A stretch of DNA of 64,000 bases. Source: Petunia secreta. Lineage: Eukaryota; Streptophyta; Magnoliopsida; Solanales; Solanaceae. Below are positions 11,637 to 21,394 of this stretch, one piece after another. The notes under the pieces were generated by a model. It did not search any database and was not told the DNA's origin. It saw nothing but the letters and a program-made list of their open reading frames with translations. The stretch lies in the NCBI GenBank assembly GCA_029990175.1, contig JARKIP010000211.1, forward strand, positions 558,001 through 622,000, given 5' to 3'. Numbering within the stretch: position 1 is the first letter of the stretch; every line of letters begins with the position of its first letter. The translations under genes and the position numbers were made by a program.

Positions 11637-14482
11637 ATGTCTACCACAATTTCTAGGCAAGATTCCAGCGACTCAGGTGAGAGAGTGCGAATTCCGCCTC
11701 CAACTGCAGCTGTTGTCAGCGGCGACGCCGCCGCTGTTACGCCGGTGATTACCACAGCTGTGGTGGAAGGTGGCAAAGTATCATCAGGCGTTGGGGGCGT
11801 GAAGCGCCGTAAGATGAGGGCTATGCGCCAGCTGGCGGCGGAGGAGGAGGTCGCCTCAGACGAGGACGACGTCGTGCTGGACGACGCCGCTCTACGCAGC
11901 TTTAGTGATGCTCTCCTCAGAGACGACGACGATGGAGGGGATGGCGAGGGAGTTGGCACCAAGGACGTCGATGCCGAGGGCAGAGGCGCCGAGGCCGTAG
12001 ATGTTGCCGAGGGGGGATCCACGGGGCCGTCTATTCCCCTCGAGCAGGAGCTTGAACCACACCAAATCATTCCCTCCCATTTTGACAACTCCAAGGATCT
12101 AAAATTGCAGGCTCGGACGGCTGAGCAGGAGGGGAAGCACAGGAACGTCCCCGTGAACACTACCCCAACCCTCATTACTCAGGCTCATACTGAGCGGGTT
12201 CGGAGGGAGTGCCAATTTGACGCCGAGGTCAAGGTCATTATCCCCGATCCAACAAGCAGGGTATGCCACGATATCGAGGGTATGTCTTTTGCTTATACTT
12301 ATCCATTCACCATCGGTTTCACTCTTCCTGTCCACAAGGTCATCGATGACTTTTGCCGGGCTTATAATTTGTGTCTGGCCCAACTTGGCCCCGGTGTCTG
12401 GAGAGTCGTCCAATGCATGGATTGGCTAAGCAAAAAGGCGAAGGTGGACTTCACCTTTCAACATCTTATTTCCCTCTACTACCCTTATTTCCACAAAGCC
12501 GGGGTGGTGGCGCTCAACAACCGGGGCAAATTTGCTCTTCTTCACAAGAGTGAGGATCACGGAGACCGAGGCTGGAGTGAGCGGTTCATCTTGCTGGAGA
12601 CCAAGGTCTTATCCACCGAGCCTGATTTTCCCAAACGGTGGAATAACACACGTAAGCACATCGCTTTTGTCATTTTACTCCTCGGTAGTTTGCCAATGTT
12701 AACTGATTTCCTTCATTTGCTGTTTCTTCAGCCAACAAGGTTGACATCGTGCCCCCGGCGGGCTTGACTGAGTGGGTGAAAGCGATGACTAACGCTCGCA
12801 CGCGCCCCGAGAGGACGTGGATGAATATGGCTGCCGAATTTGGTTGGCAGTGCAAGAGGCACGGTGAGTTTTGACAGTGTTTTAATAATGGTTAACTTTG
12901 GGATTTTACTGACCTTCCTTCCCTCGGTGTCAGGTTTTCCAAATCGTGCTGCTAACACCAAGAAGAGCAAGAAGAAGAAGGAAGAAAAGAAGAAAAATGA
13001 TGAAGAGACCGAGTCTGACGATGATCTGGCTGCGGTAGCCGGGGAGTATAAAGGATTGAAGGCTTCCAAGTCTTCAAAAATCTCCAAGGGAGCCCCCGAT
13101 CAAGGGACTTCCAAAGGTAATTCTTGTCCTCGGCACGCGTTGTTAAGCATCGTTTTCTTTCTGTTCCAATGTTAAAATTTCTCCTTCGTTCGTAGGCGTG
13201 AAGCGGAAGAGGGCTACGTCGAAGAAGTCGTCCCGCTCGGTAGCTCCTCGTACCGAGGCGGAGACACTTCGCCGGCCCGAAGCGGTGGCTGAAAAACGCC
13301 GGGGACTGGTGGACGAGCCCGAGGATAAGGCAGCCGACGAGGCTTGGTCTCGAGGAGATGTCGCTGTTGTAGATCTCGAAGGTCAAGAGCCCGAGCCTGA
13401 TGCAGCTGCGGAAAAAGCCAAAGGTAAGGCTAAAGTTACCGAAGCTGGAGCTGCTGCATTCATCGGAGAGGCTGGCCCCGGGTCAATGAGAGCGCATTCC
13501 GAACCCGCGAGGATTTCTTCCTCGGTGGGGTCTTACCGGAAACTTGAGGTTCCGATGTCTTCAAATCTTCTTGGGTGCAACCCCGAGGATATCCTTAGGC
13601 TTACACCCTTGTTAGGGCCAACCGAGGATAGGCTCATGCAAGAGTTTACCCCGGGTCAGTTATACAGTACCCTGGCCTCCAACGCAGTAAGGGTAAGTTT
13701 CGCCATATTAAAAACTTTTAAGATATCAAAAGAATTTGATTTGCATCTTTACCTTCGGGTTATATCTGACTTCGGTTTATTTGGCCTTTGCTCAGACTTT
13801 CATCCTTTCTTTGAAAGCCGTCGAGGTTGAGTCTTCGAGGACCGCTGAGGTTCGGCGTGTGTCTCGCCTATGGGATCAGCAAAAAGATAAATTCAATGCT
13901 CAGATAGCTTTGCTGAAAGCTGATTTAGCCAAGTCTCAGGCCGATTTACGCGAAGCTGAGGCGAACTCCGAAGCTAAGATTAAGATCCTCGGTGATGACT
14001 TTGAAGCTGAACGCTCACGGCTGGGAGAGGAAGTCGCGAGGCTGAGGGACGAGCTGTCACGAACCAAAACCGAGGCGGTTAATATGGCCAAAAAGCACCA
14101 AGAGCAGCTGAGAGATCATCTGCTTCACATTAAGAAGCTAGAGGGCGAAACTTCCAAGCTTTCAACCAAGGATGATCAGATCGTTGCCCTGAAAGATGAA
14201 ATTGCGGCCCGAAAGGATAAAGCTGCACTCAAGGTGAAAAGGGCCGAGCTCGACAAGCGGTGGGCCATCATCAAGTCTCGGTTAAGGTTGCTCAAGCGGT
14301 GTCGCGCCGGGGAGCTTAATCTTGATGAAGAGATTGAGAAGGCCGAAGCTAAAGCAGCCGAAGCCCAAGCTATCATCGAGGATCTTCCTTCAAGTGAAGC
14401 CTCGAGCGGCGATGATGAAGATGAGGAAGATGACGAGGCCGAAGAGGGCTCCGGGGATGGAGGTGGTTCTCCTGAGGCCTGA
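11637..14482 (+). CDS. Five-exon antisense accessory gene of Tat element A (837 aa)
   Basis: Lies opposite to gag-pol between pol and the 3' LTR. Exons by reading frame and GT-AG signals: 11637-12651, 12732-12863, 12934-13116, 13196-13692, 13796-14482, with intron phases 1,1,1,0, giving one 837-residue frame. Exon 1 has an acidic, low-complexity N-terminal part with a basic patch (KRRKMRAMR). A folded region follows at about residues 215-295 (YPFTIGFTLPVH, QLGPGVWRVVQ, HLISLYYPYFHK), resembling the Pfam family 'putative gypsy type transposon' (PF04195) as I remember it. Exon 3 is lysine-rich (KKSKKKKEEKKK), perhaps a nuclear signal. Exon 5 (residue 610 on) is a long heptad-rich coiled coil ending in an acidic tail. 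Antisense extra ORFs are known from Tat elements; their function is not. The copy in element B is also open. Confidence 0.85.
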
Positions 14483-15172
14483 ATTACTTTTAGCACTTCT
14501 TTTGCAAGCCTTCGGGCTTTTGAGTTTGTACTTTCGACCTTCGGGTCTTTTGAGAATGTATATATTCAGCCTTCGGGCTTTCAGTAAGAAATATTTGCAT
14601 CCTTATTCTGTGTAATGGCCTTTTAAGCATATCGGACACTTTGATGCAAACTTTACTTTAATCTTGCGAGATTTAGACAGAATTTGACCGATGCGAACCT
14701 AGGGCGACGTCTCGTCCTCGGGTCGACGCATTACGCGGCTTCAAAATGTAAGATTTAAGCAGATAAAATGAGTGTAATCGAAGTCGTTCTTATTGATATT
14801 GACGAGCCAAAAGGCTATGTACATAAAACCAAGCCGAAACGGACTCAAACTGACAAACACGCCGCTACCGGGCTAATTTACAATGTACTAAATCTAGTCC
14901 CCGGGCGTTAGTCCCCGGTTGTCGGATAGATAAGCTTCGGTTGGGAGGCTCGATGCAGACCTCGATATCAACCCTTTCTCACTCCCCCCCAGTGTTCGGC
15001 TGTGAATCTTGATGAAGATCCGAGCACTGGAATCGGTTCGGTTCGCTTCCTGAAAAGGTCAAGCAAAAAGACGGAACGAGGGGTAAGTTAGTACATTTTC
15101 TGTTAATGCCATGGGAGCGGGGTTCAGCTCGGGGCTGTTTGATTTAAAGAAGTTTGAAGATATTTACCTCGA
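14483..15172. other. Convergent 3' region of element A with TTCGGGCTTTT repeats and an internal polypurine tract
   Basis: Separates the ends of the antisense gene and pol. Three copies of a (t/c)cttcgggctttt-like phrase at 14508-14582 lie in the 3' UTR of the antisense gene, and homologous repeats (gcccgaaggct) occur in B at 40519-40610. On the minus strand, 14990-14972 reads GGGGGGGAGTGAGAAAGGG, a second polypurine tract conserved in B. No coding sequence is seen. Confidence 0.55.
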
Positions 15173-18100
15173 CTAGAAGTAGTACCGCTTCAAGTTGGAA
15201 ATATTCCAATTCAACGGTTCAGGCTCTCCTTGCAAACTTTCGATTTGATAAGAGCCTTTTCCAACGATTGCTTTGACTCTGTAGGGTCCTTCCCAATTTG
15301 CAATGAGCTTTCCTCCGTTTTCTTCTTTGGTTGATTGCTTCACGGTTTTCAGCACATAATCCCCGACCTTGAAGTCCCTGAATTTAGCCTTTCTGTTGAG
15401 ATATGCTTCAATCTGTCTCTTTTGAGCAACAAACCGAACCAAAGCTAACTCCCTCTTCTCTTCGAGCAGATCCAACTCAATGCGCATTGCTTCCTGGTTT
15501 GCGTCCTCGGCCGTATGGGCATATCGAAGGCTTGGTTCGCCCACCTCTACGGGAATAAGAGAGTCCATGCCATACGCCAAAGAGAAAGGAGTCTCCCCGG
15601 TGCTGCTCTTTTCAGTCGTTCGCATGGCCCACAGAACCCCGTGCAACTCCTCGGGCCAAGGACCTTTTTTCTCATCGAGCCTTTTCTTGAGATTCTCAAT
15701 TATGATCCTGTTTGAAGACTCGGCTTGGCCATTGGCGCTTGGATGATAGGGAGTCGAAGCTATTCTCTTGATACCCCACTGCTTGAAGAAGTTGGTGATA
15801 GCAGTCCCCATGAATTGTTTGCCATTGTCGCAAGCAATTTCTCTTGGGACCCCGAACCTGTAGATGATGTTCTTTCTGATGAAGTCGATTACTTGCTTTT
15901 GCTTAACTTCAGTGAGAGCCGCTGCTTCCACCCATTTGGTGAAGTAATCAGTCAATACCAGGATGAAACGAACACCACCCTTTCCCTTGGGCAATGGTCC
16001 AACAACGTCCATTCCCCATTTCATGAAGGGCCATGGCGATACCACCGAATGAAGAGGCTCGGCCTGTTGGTGGATCAGCCGCCCATGGCGTTGGCACTTG
16101 TCACATTTTTGTACAAAATCCCTCACATCGGTACTGATAGTGGGCCAGTAATACCCAGCTCTTAATAGCTTTCGTACCAAGGATTTTGCCCCCGAGTGGT
16201 TGCCACACTCGCCTTCATGCACTTCTGCCATCACGTATCTTGCCTCATCGGGACCCAAACATTTGGCCATCGGGCCGCAATACAACCTCTTGTATAGATT
16301 GCCTTCGATCATGTGATACGAGGCAGCTTGGGTCCTCAGCTTCTTCGCTTCTTTCTTATCTTGGGGGACAGTCCCCGAGTCGAAATAGGAGATGAACTTA
16401 CTTCGCCAATCCCATCGGTTGTCTACCGAGTTGACTTGCAGCTTCATCTCTCTCATCTGTGCAGATAGTAGCCGAACCATCGAGTCAGTCCCCGAGTGAT
16501 CTTCATCAATAGCCGAACCCAGATTCGCCAAGGCATCAGCCTCGGTGTTCTCCTCCCGAGGCACTTGTTTAACTTGCCATTCTTGGAATTGGGTCAAGAT
16601 CCTTTGTGCCCGATCTAGGTATAACTGCATTCTGGGCTCACGAGCCGTGTAATCACCGAGGATTTGGTTCACCACTAACTGAGAGTCACATCTCAATTCG
16701 ATTCTTTCAACCCTCATTTCTTTGGCCAACTCTAAACCCGCTAAAGCCGCCTCATATTCTGCCTCGTTGTTGGTTACTTTCTTGAATCGAACCGAGTGTC
16801 TGATTTTTTCCCCGGTGGGTGCTCTCAAGACTATGCCCAGCCCCGAACCTTTGGAGTTAGTTGCTCCATCAGTATAGAGTACCCATAAGCCCGGAGTTGT
16901 TCCTTTAGCTTCGGCGTTTTCTTTTTCAGCCTCGGGTAAGATTCCAACGCTAAAATCTGCCACGAAGTCTGCCAAGACTTGGGACTTAATGGCGTTCCGA
17001 GGCTGATAGGTGATGTCATATTCACTTAACTCTACCGCCCATTTTGATAATCTTCCCGACAACTCTGGCTTATGCAAAATATTTCTCAAAGGGAAGGTTG
17101 AAACTACGGCTATTGGATGGCATTGAAAATAGGGCCGCAATTTCCGAGCGGTAACAAGTAAAGCAAGAGCTAGTTTTTCCAGATGTGGATACCTGGTCTC
17201 AGCGTCGAGGAGTGTCTTGCTCACATAGTAAATGGGCTGCTGCTTGCCATCTTCTTCTCGAACCAGCACAGCACTTACTGATACCTCGGACACTGCTAAA
17301 TAGACTAGCAATGTTTCACCTTCTTTTGGCTTGGCAAGCAACGGTGCGTTAGCCAAATACTGTTTCAAGTCTTTCAACGCTTGTTCGCACTCCGGTGTCC
17401 ATTCGAAGTGAGTGTTTTTTCTCAAAACGGAGAAGAATTTGTGGCATCGCTCCGAGGACCTTGAGATGAAACGACTCAAGGCAGCGACTCGGCCAGTCAA
17501 GCGTTGGACTTCTTTCACCCCGGTAAGCTTCTCGGGGATTTCTTCGATAGCTCTGATTTTGTCAGGATTAGCCTCGATGCCCCGTTCAGAGACAATGAAT
17601 CCCAAGAATTTGCCAGACCCAACGCCGAAGGCGCACTTTTCAGGATTCAATTTCATGCCATATTGTCTCAACACGACAAAGGCCTCCCTCAGATGATTCA
17701 GGTGATCCTCCATTTGGATCGACTTGATGAGCATGTCGTCTATGTATACTTCCATAGATTTTCCAATATAATCCTTGAACATGCGACATACTAGCCTTTG
17801 GTAAGTCGCCCCGGCGTTTTTGAGACCGAAGGGCATGACCTTGTAACAGAATGTACCTCGGTCAGTGATGAACGAGGTTTTTTCTTCGTCCTCAGGGTCC
17901 ATGAGGATTTGATTGTAGCCCGAATACGCATCCAAGAAAGTTAATAGTTTGTGTCCAGCCGTGGAGTCTATTAACCAGTCGATTTGTGGCAACGGGTAAG
18001 AATCTTTGGGGCAAGCTTTATTCAGGTCGGTGTAGTCTACACACATTCTCCACTTGCCATTCTTCTTCGGCACAACTACCACATTTGCCAGCCATTCGGG

Positions 18101-18517
18101 ATATTTCACCTCCCTGATGAAACCATTTTCTTGCAGCTTCGTGGTCTCATCTTCAATCGCCTTCTTTTTCACCCCGGCGTGAGGTCTCTTCTTTTGTTTC
18201 ACCGGGGTGAATCTTGGATCTACATTCAGCTTGTGAGTCATGATCTCCGGATCGATACCCGTCATGTCTGAATGAGCCCAAGCGAAACAGTCATGGTTGG
18301 ACCTTAAAACTTCCATAATTGCCTCTTTCGACTTCGGGTCCAACTCCGAGCCGATGTGCACTTTCCTTTCTGGGAACTCTTTCAGTAGAGTGAAAGAGTC
18401 CAGCTCTTCAACGGTAGAATCCTCGGCTTTTTGCTTCCGAGGCTCTTGCACGCATGCCGGGATCTTTTCAATTTCATTTTGGAGGCTCGCCTCGCTCGAT
18501 CCCGGTTGCGTTGGTTG
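15173..18517 (-). CDS. pol: Pol of element A: reverse transcriptase, two RNase H domains, integrase
   Basis: Follows gag-pro in the same frame after one UAG. The first in-frame Met is at 18451, giving 1,092 residues from there, but the frame is open from 18517. Numbered from that Met: RT with FLDAYSGYN (D174) and YIDD at 236-239; RNase H at about 345-465; a second RNase H of the archaeal type with YTDGA (D528), NNEAEYEA (about 561-568), CDS (D589) and EADA (D639); integrase zinc-binding H745, H752, C783, C786; catalytic D815, D875 and E911; and a C-terminal domain ending NWNISNLKRYYF. The doubled RNase H is the hallmark of the Tat lineage. All catalytic residues are present and there is no internal stop. 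The product copies element RNA to DNA and inserts it into the nuclear genome. Confidence 0.95.
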   Translation of the reverse strand, partial: QPTQPGSSEASLQNEIEKIPACVQEPRKQKAEDSTVEELDSFTLLKEFPERKVHIGSELDPKSKEAIMEVLRSNHDCFAWAHSDMTGIDPEIMTHKLNVDPRFTPVKQKKRPHAGVKKKAIEDETTKLQENGFIREVKYPEWLANVVVVPKKNGKWRMCVDYTDLNKACPKDSYPLPQIDWLIDSTAGHKLLTFLDAYSGYNQILMDPEDEEKTSFITDRGTFCYKVMPFGLKNAGATYQRLVCRMFKDYIGKSMEVYIDDMLIKSIQMEDHLNHLREAFVVLRQYGMKLNPEKCAFGVGSGKFLGFIVSERGIEANPDKIRAIEEIPEKLTGVKEVQRLTGRVAALSRFISRSSERCHKFFSVLRKNTHFEWTPECEQALKDLKQYLANAPLLAKPKEGETLLVYLAVSEVSVSAVLVREEDGKQQPIYYVSKTLLDAETRYPHLEKLALALLVTARKLRPYFQCHPIAVVSTFPLRNILHKPELSGRLSKWAVELSEYDITYQPRNAIKSQVLADFVADFSVGILPEAEKENAEAKGTTPGLWVLYTDGATNSKGSGLGIVLRAPTGEKIRHSVRFKKVTNNEAEYEAALAGLELAKEMRVERIELRCDSQLVVNQILGDYTAREPRMQLYLDRAQRILTQFQEWQVKQVPREENTEADALANLGSAIDEDHSGTDSMVRLLSAQMREMKLQVNSVDNRWDWRSKFISYFDSGTVPQDKKEAKKLRTQAASYHMIEGNLYKRLYCGPMAKCLGPDEARYVMAEVHEGECGNHSGAKSLVRKLLRAGYYWPTISTDVRDFVQKCDKCQRHGRLIHQQAEPLHSVVSPWPFMKWGMDVVGPLPKGKGGVRFILVLTDYFTKWVEAAALTEVKQKQVIDFIRKNIIYRFGVPREIACDNGKQFMGTAITNFFKQWGIKRIASTPYHPSANGQAESSNRIIIENLKKRLDEKKGPWPEELHGVLWAMRTTEKSSTGETPFSLAYGMDSLIPVEVGEPSLRYAHTAEDANQEAMRIELDLLEEKRELALVRFVAQKRQIEAYLNRKAKFRDFKVGDYVLKTVKQSTKEENGGKLIANWEGPYRVKAIVGKGSYQIESLQGEPEPLNWNISNLKRYYF

Positions 18518-18523
18518 CTATTT
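18509..18523 (-). promoter_or_regulatory. UAG stop with CAR-YYA-type readthrough context between gag-pro and pol
   Basis: On the minus strand gag ends AAA AAA UAG, followed by CAA CCA ACG and an open in-frame run into pol. CAACCA fits the CAR-YYA hexamer known from tobamovirus-type stop readthrough. Element B keeps the same-frame arrangement with UAG CAA CGA, one base off the consensus. Readthrough would give a small share of Gag-Pro-Pol fusion. Confidence 0.6.
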
Positions 18524-20740
18524 TTTGGGCCCGCTCGGGGCGACTCCACTCTTCAGTGCAACCGAGTAGCATTCCCTCGCTACTCGCTGCTCCCCCTTAA
18601 TTGACCGAACCCCCCAAGGCGTTGGGAATTTGATCACTTGGTGTAAAGTGGAAGGAACAGCTTCCATGGAGTGGATCCATGGCCGCCCGAGGATTACATT
18701 ATAGGCCAGATCCTCGGGCATCACTTGAAACAGTGTCTCCTTGGTGACACCCTCAGCGAATGTCTTCAGCGTGATTTCACCCAACGTCTTCTCTGTTGAG
18801 TTGTTAAAACCAGCCAACACTGTTGATTTGGGAACGATTTCCCCTTTTAGCCACATCTGCTTCACCGCCCCGTAGCTGATGATGTTTACCGAACTACCGG
18901 GGTCAATCAATACTCTCTTGATGTCAGCGTTGTTAATTCTTAGCATGATGACTAGAGCATCGTGATGGGGGAACATCATCCCATCACAGTCATCCTCATC
19001 GAACACGATGTCCTTGCCCGAGCCTCCAACTCGGGTCCTTTTCTCCATGGTGATGGAGAGCTTAGCAAATTTTTTAGCTGCGGCGAAGTTCACGCCGTTT
19101 ACTTCTGACCCCCCGGTGATGACGTTAACTACTCTCTCCGGGGGTGGAGCCCGAGGTGGTTGCCCATCCCCCCGGTTCTTTGAAAAATTGTCTTTCCCCT
19201 TGTCAGTGAGGAATTGAGCCAAGACTCCTTTTTTCAGTAGGTGAGCTACCTCGAGGCGCAAAGCTTTGCAATCCTCGGTTCTGTGACCATAATCTGCATG
19301 AAACTCGCAATGCAGATTTTGATCCCTTTTGTCCGCCGGGGTTCTCATGTCTTTGGGAATTCTTACCCCGGCTGTCCCCTTAACGACGTCGACCAGCTCC
19401 GAGGTCGATATGTTGAAATTATAATCTTGGATCCGGGGAAGATCCTTTCTTGGGACCGAAGCGGAGCTCGAGGGATTCCTTTGGTTCATATTGGTTTGAA
19501 CCTTCCCTCCAAGCCTTTGGCTTATGTGAGACGTCGGGTATGAGTTACCGGGGTTGTTCCCCAACCTTTGAGTAACATGTTGCCTCGACGAGGTATAAGG
19601 TTCATACCTCCCTTTCAAATTATTTCGTGGCGCCTCGGCGCGATTTGAAATATCACCTCGGTTTTGGTAACCTCGGTTTTTGAACTCCGCCTCCTCCAAT
19701 CTGATTTTGGAGTAAGCTCTTCTATGCAGGTCCTCCCACGTCAGGACCTGATATTGTTGCAACTCTTTTCGCAATTCGGCAGCAGCACTTGAATTGCGAC
19801 CGTTGATACCTTTTTCGAAGGCCATGATAGCCAAGGTATCATCCATTCGGGGCAACTCCATACGTTCAGCATGGAATCGCTCGAGGAACTCTTTAAGTGG
19901 CTCACCGGGCCATTGTTTCACTTCACATATATCCTCCTTCCTCTGGAGGATCTTTTGCGCGCCGGTGTGAGCTTTGACAAAGGCGCGGGATAGTTCTTTA
20001 AACGAGGAGATTGACCCCGGCGGCAAGCATAAATACCACCGAAGGGCACCCTTTTCCAACGAACTACCAAACTTCTTTAAGAACATGGATTCAAGCTGCG
20101 TGGACGTCAAGTCGTTGCTCTTTACCATGGACATGTATTCCCTAACATGCTCCTTGGGATCAGTTGTCCCATCATACTTTTTGAGGAAAGTGAGTTTGAA
20201 ACCCACAGGAGTTGGAGCTGGTGCTGCTTCGGGCTTATAAGGCTGTTCCCTATATTGCTCGATGTCGAGGTCATCTTCCTCCTTGCTTATCCCCGGTACG
20301 CGTTCGAGGCGTTTTTCGACGCGCGCCTCGATGCGAGCCTCGATTTCTCTACTCATTTTTTCAACGTCAACCGACGACGTTGTTTCTGCCACGGAGGGAA
20401 CCGTCCCGAAGTGTGGCATGGAAGATGGATTACTCCCCGACCCCCCAGACGCGGCTCCGTTGTGAGGTCCCCCTGTTGTCGCGCCCTGAGGAACGAAAGG
20501 CGGGGTGCCTCCACCAGGAGCCGAGGGCTGAGTGCCGTTTGGGGCGGCGCTGTTTCGCGCTTCTAGCGAGGCGCGAAACTCGGCGTTGATACTGGCCTGC
20601 TCATCCTGCTTATTTTGGAGAGCTCTTAGTGTGGTGACAACATACATTTGAAATTCTTCGGTTGTCATTGGGGTGAAGGATTGTTGGTTCGTCGGAACGT
20701 CAACCCGATCACCGTTACCACCATTGTTGTTATCAGCCAT
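18518..20740 (-). CDS. gag-pro: Gag-protease of element A (740 aa)
   Basis: Intact 740-residue frame starting MADNNNGG at the first ATG after the primer binding site. A proline/glycine-rich N-terminal part is followed by a charged helix (IEARIEARVEKRLE). The retrotransposon Gag domain lies at about residues 175-300 (FKLTFLKKYDGTTDPKEH, LRWYLCLP, LKEFLERFHAE). A zinc knuckle of the form C-X2-H-X4-H-X4-C lies at 478-491. The C-terminal third is an aspartic protease with IDPGSS at 612-617 (the usual DTG/DSG motif here reads DPG) and the later ILGRPWI motif. Gag packages element RNA into cytoplasmic particles, and the protease cuts the polyprotein. The protease lies before the UAG, so it is made at Gag levels. 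Confidence 0.93.
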   Translation of the reverse strand: MADNNNGGNGDRVDVPTNQQSFTPMTTEEFQMYVVTTLRALQNKQDEQASINAEFRASLEARNSAAPNGTQPSAPGGGTPPFVPQGATTGGPHNGAASGGSGSNPSSMPHFGTVPSVAETTSSVDVEKMSREIEARIEARVEKRLERVPGISKEEDDLDIEQYREQPYKPEAAPAPTPVGFKLTFLKKYDGTTDPKEHVREYMSMVKSNDLTSTQLESMFLKKFGSSLEKGALRWYLCLPPGSISSFKELSRAFVKAHTGAQKILQRKEDICEVKQWPGEPLKEFLERFHAERMELPRMDDTLAIMAFEKGINGRNSSAAAELRKELQQYQVLTWEDLHRRAYSKIRLEEAEFKNRGYQNRGDISNRAEAPRNNLKGRYEPYTSSRQHVTQRLGNNPGNSYPTSHISQRLGGKVQTNMNQRNPSSSASVPRKDLPRIQDYNFNISTSELVDVVKGTAGVRIPKDMRTPADKRDQNLHCEFHADYGHRTEDCKALRLEVAHLLKKGVLAQFLTDKGKDNFSKNRGDGQPPRAPPPERVVNVITGGSEVNGVNFAAAKKFAKLSITMEKRTRVGGSGKDIVFDEDDCDGMMFPHHDALVIMLRINNADIKRVLIDPGSSVNIISYGAVKQMWLKGEIVPKSTVLAGFNNSTEKTLGEITLKTFAEGVTKETLFQVMPEDLAYNVILGRPWIHSMEAVPSTLHQVIKFPTPWGVRSIKGEQRVARECYSVALKSGVAPSGPKK

Positions 20741-20830
20741 AGCGTTAGATCACAAACTCCTTGATGAAAAACAGATTTCGAACTTTGGAACAAAGCGTTA
20801 TTGCTTATATCCCCACAGACGACGCCAATT
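20741..20830 (-). promoter_or_regulatory. Leader and primer binding site of element A
   Basis: Next to the 5' LTR the minus strand reads AAT then TGGCGTCGTCTGTGGGGA (20828-20811), the site where a tRNA 3' end would prime minus-strand synthesis. Element B has TGGCGCCGTCTGTGGGGA. The first nine bases of the B version fit the TGGCGCCGT expected for tRNA-Asp; the rest does not, so the tRNA is uncertain. Confidence 0.7.
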
Positions 20831-21389
20831 TGTATGGGCCTAAATCGTTTTTAGGTACACAAATCGAATTTGGATTCGAATATAAGCAAATCTTTGTATC
20901 AAAGCGGTAAATAATGCACGAAACAGATGAAAAATACGTAAAACAACTTGGTTTCAATATATGGATGTTCAGTACAAATTTGGGCAGAGTTTCGGTATAA
21001 ATTTCTGGATCCCTATTACATGGAATGAACTGCTATTTATAGATGTAAGTCTCTGCCCATGATCTCCACTATCCGTTGCCATGTTGTCCCACGATCTTGA
21101 GGTGTAGTGGCTGAGTTAGTGGGGTGAAGTGGTGGGCTGCAAAGCCGGACGAACCGAGGGGGATCCACCGAGGTGAGAATTTACAACCTCGGTGGCTTGG
21201 CCCTGTTGCTTGACCGAGGAGATAGTCACCGAAGTTCAGCTCACTGCTCGCCTTCGGTAACGCGTCTTCGGATCCAAGGCTTCGGCGATTCGCTCAACCG
21301 CTTCGGCGATTGATTAGTCGCAACGTGTTCGATCGTTGTGATCTGCGTGACCGGGGCAAATCGCCGTGGGTCAACTTTTACCCAATACA
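20831..21389 (-). repeat. 5' LTR of retrotransposon A
   Basis: 559 bp and nearly identical to the copy at 10691-11249. In element direction it holds the promoter: TATAAATA on the minus strand at 21041-21034. It is bordered by GAGAT (21390-21394). Confidence 0.95.
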
Positions 21390-21394
21390 GAGAT

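Larger units (their letters stand above)
10691..21389 (-). mobile_element. Ty3/gypsy LTR retrotransposon A, Tat lineage, young and apparently complete
   Basis: 10,699 bp between perfect GAGAT duplications. Both 559-bp LTRs start TGTATGGG and end CCCAATACA on the plus strand; they differ at only two places (gaagCtcagc/gaagTtcagc and ccaagTc/ccaagGc). The element is transcribed leftwards: primer binding site at 20811-20828, gag-pro at 18518-20740, pol at 15173-18517, then an antisense five-exon gene at 11637-14482, and the polypurine tract next to the left LTR. The domain order RT, RNase H, second RNase H, integrase marks the Tat lineage (Retand/Ogre side) of Ty3/gypsy. Both long frames are open, so A is a candidate for an active or recently active copy. 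Confidence 0.95.

Noticed and set aside
11603..12175. Long minus-strand Ser/Thr/Pro-rich frame opposite exon 1 of the antisense gene
   Set aside because: Shadow of a biased acidic coding exon; the plus strand has a continuous spliced frame conserved in element B.
15480..16165. Plus-strand frames opposite pol of element A
   Set aside because: Shadows of the integrase-coding strand with no family motifs.
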